Source of the DNA: Aulostomus chinensis
Lineage: Eukaryota > Chordata > Actinopteri > Syngnathiformes > Aulostomidae
DNA length: 64,000 nt
Direction of reading: 5' to 3'
NCBI GenBank assembly: GCA_037954235.1
Contig: JBBMOA010000015.1
Coordinates: 8,525,001 to 8,589,000, forward strand
Below the pieces are notes generated by a model that was not told the DNA's origin, ran no database searches, and saw only the letters and a list, made by a program, of their open reading frames with translations. Made by a program: the position numbers and the translations under genes. Positions 62,746 to 64,000 of the stretch are shown here, piece after piece. Numbering within the stretch: the stretch's first letter is position 1; every line of letters begins with the position of its first letter.

Positions 62746-64000
62746 AACACATCATACCGCTTGTCTGCTGATGACACTTTTTTTTGCAGTATTTTGGCTG
62801 TGTGCATTGCTAATTACGGATAGGTATCATTAGAATTTAATCAATACTGATATTAATAATGATACAGATACTTATTGATACTCTTTACTTCATTGTCATT
62901 GCACATGTCCTAGGTACAAGGTAATGAATGCAGATTGCATCTTACCAAAGTGCATAATCAGTAACTAAAAAATTAATTGCATAATAACAATTTGGTAAAG
63001 AAAATAAAAAAATGATATGAAACACTGTGGAATGTAAATCCAATTATTTTATTTTTGCCAGAAACCATGTCTTGAATGACTTCTCCTGAGATACTGGCTA
63101 TTCAAATATCCTTTACAGAATATTAAGGATGCATCAGAATTTCTGAATATTCATAAACTATTAAAAAAACTTAACTAGAAAGATTGGAGGAGATAATGAC
63201 AACAGCCATCGAAGGGAAACGGAAAAGAGTTTTCAGGTGCGGGAGGGGCAAGATGGCTGCGCCCAGCCGCTGTTTTTTTTTTTACCAGAAATTTGATGTG
63301 ATTTATGAAGCACCAATGAGATGAGGTATGACTGAGTTCACCTCAAAGAAAACTGAAACAAGGCAGCAGCGTTAGGATATACAGCTGACGGTGATGTGAG
63401 CTGAAACTACAGATGAGTCTGTAACCTTCTCCTGCTGTCCATGTGCACACTTTCTATCTGCGAATTTCACAATAAAACGGTTCTCCGGCACACATAGAAA
63501 GAAATGAGTAACATTATGAAATGGCGACTAAACATGGCTCAGTTTGTTAAGGCAAACTCATTAGCTAATGGTACCACTCTGAGCTGCTAAAACTCATGAA
63601 TTATTAAAGGCAACGTTGCCTTACAAACCCACCAAACTCACGACAGAGAGTTAGAAGCTAGGTGAAGTGCTACTCGTGTCTGTGTGGCTCATCATTAGAA
63701 GATGGTTGAATTAATCTTGCACATCATAAATACTGATAGTGGTACAGTTTTTCAAGGAGCTTATCAGTACCTCAGTACTCAATACTCCTATCATGAGCCC
63801 GTAACATTTAATACTGGTCCTTAGGACCCTTTCCTAAATGAGTCAAGGACCTGTGTCTTGTACTCAGACACCCTTCATTCCTTACCACCTCTCTCGTATG
63901 ACTACATTGCCAGATGTAAGTGATCTGGATGACGTTCTTCATTCATAGGAACAAACATCGCCTGCATGCACAGCCAAGCTACAGATTTTGAATTCGCTGC
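62746..64000. other. right end of window, non-coding
   Basis: AT-rich, with repeat-like pieces such as AATACTGATATTAATAATG. No gene supported. Confidence 0.4.

Overview
The window looks like nuclear DNA of a ray-finned, probably percomorph, fish. The genes have many short introns with GT-AG ends. The repeats are of fish type: a Tc1-like element, tRNA-derived SINEs with (GATG)n-like tails, L2-like LINE ends, a hAT-type palindromic MITE and many long (CA)n arrays. There are no operons and no bacterial or organellar features. The species cannot be told from the sequence alone.

Region 1, 1-5.6 kb: mostly non-coding. It holds a purine-rich tract, CA repeats, one doubtful short GC-rich ORF (1403-1624) and a strong CTCF-like motif at 4418-4436.

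Region 2, 5.6-7.3 kb (minus strand): a compact four-exon cytokine gene that I assemble as a 166-aa secreted four-helix protein, best read as teleost interleukin-4/13 (il4/13a type). It has a TATA box, an NFAT-like core just upstream and an AU-rich 3' UTR.

Region 3, 8.3-27.2 kb (minus strand): a complete rad50 gene. I could join 27 coding exons in frame to 1312 codons plus stop. Walker A, zinc hook, signature, Walker B and the switch histidine are all present. A non-coding first exon and a compact promoter with ETS, CRE-like and E2F-like motifs lie at about 27.09-27.19 kb. The introns hold a SINE, a hAT-like MITE, L2-like and V-SINE-like remnants and a DNA-transposon-type repeat. The order RAD50 then IL4/13, on one strand, is the arrangement of the mammalian Th2 cytokine locus.

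Region 4, 27.3-64 kb: gene-poor. It holds long microsatellites, SINE and LINE remnants, a 1.63-kb Tc1-like transposon (50499-52126) whose transposase carries one in-frame stop, a perfect 92-bp tandem duplication near 62 kb, some enhancer-like stretches (notably one with an exact PBX-MEIS/PREP decamer at 35853-35862), and one intact 105-codon single-exon ORF with a membrane segment and a poly(A) signal (59990-60307) that I do not recognise.

How the parts may work together: rad50 is a housekeeping DNA-repair gene with a TATA-less promoter, while il4/13 is an inducible immune gene directly downstream. In mammals the Th2 locus control region lies in 3' introns of Rad50, so the large 5.3-kb rad50 intron (9672-14962) is the natural place to look for il4/13 control sequence. 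CTCF-like motifs at 4418 and 17786 could bound such a domain. This last part is inference.
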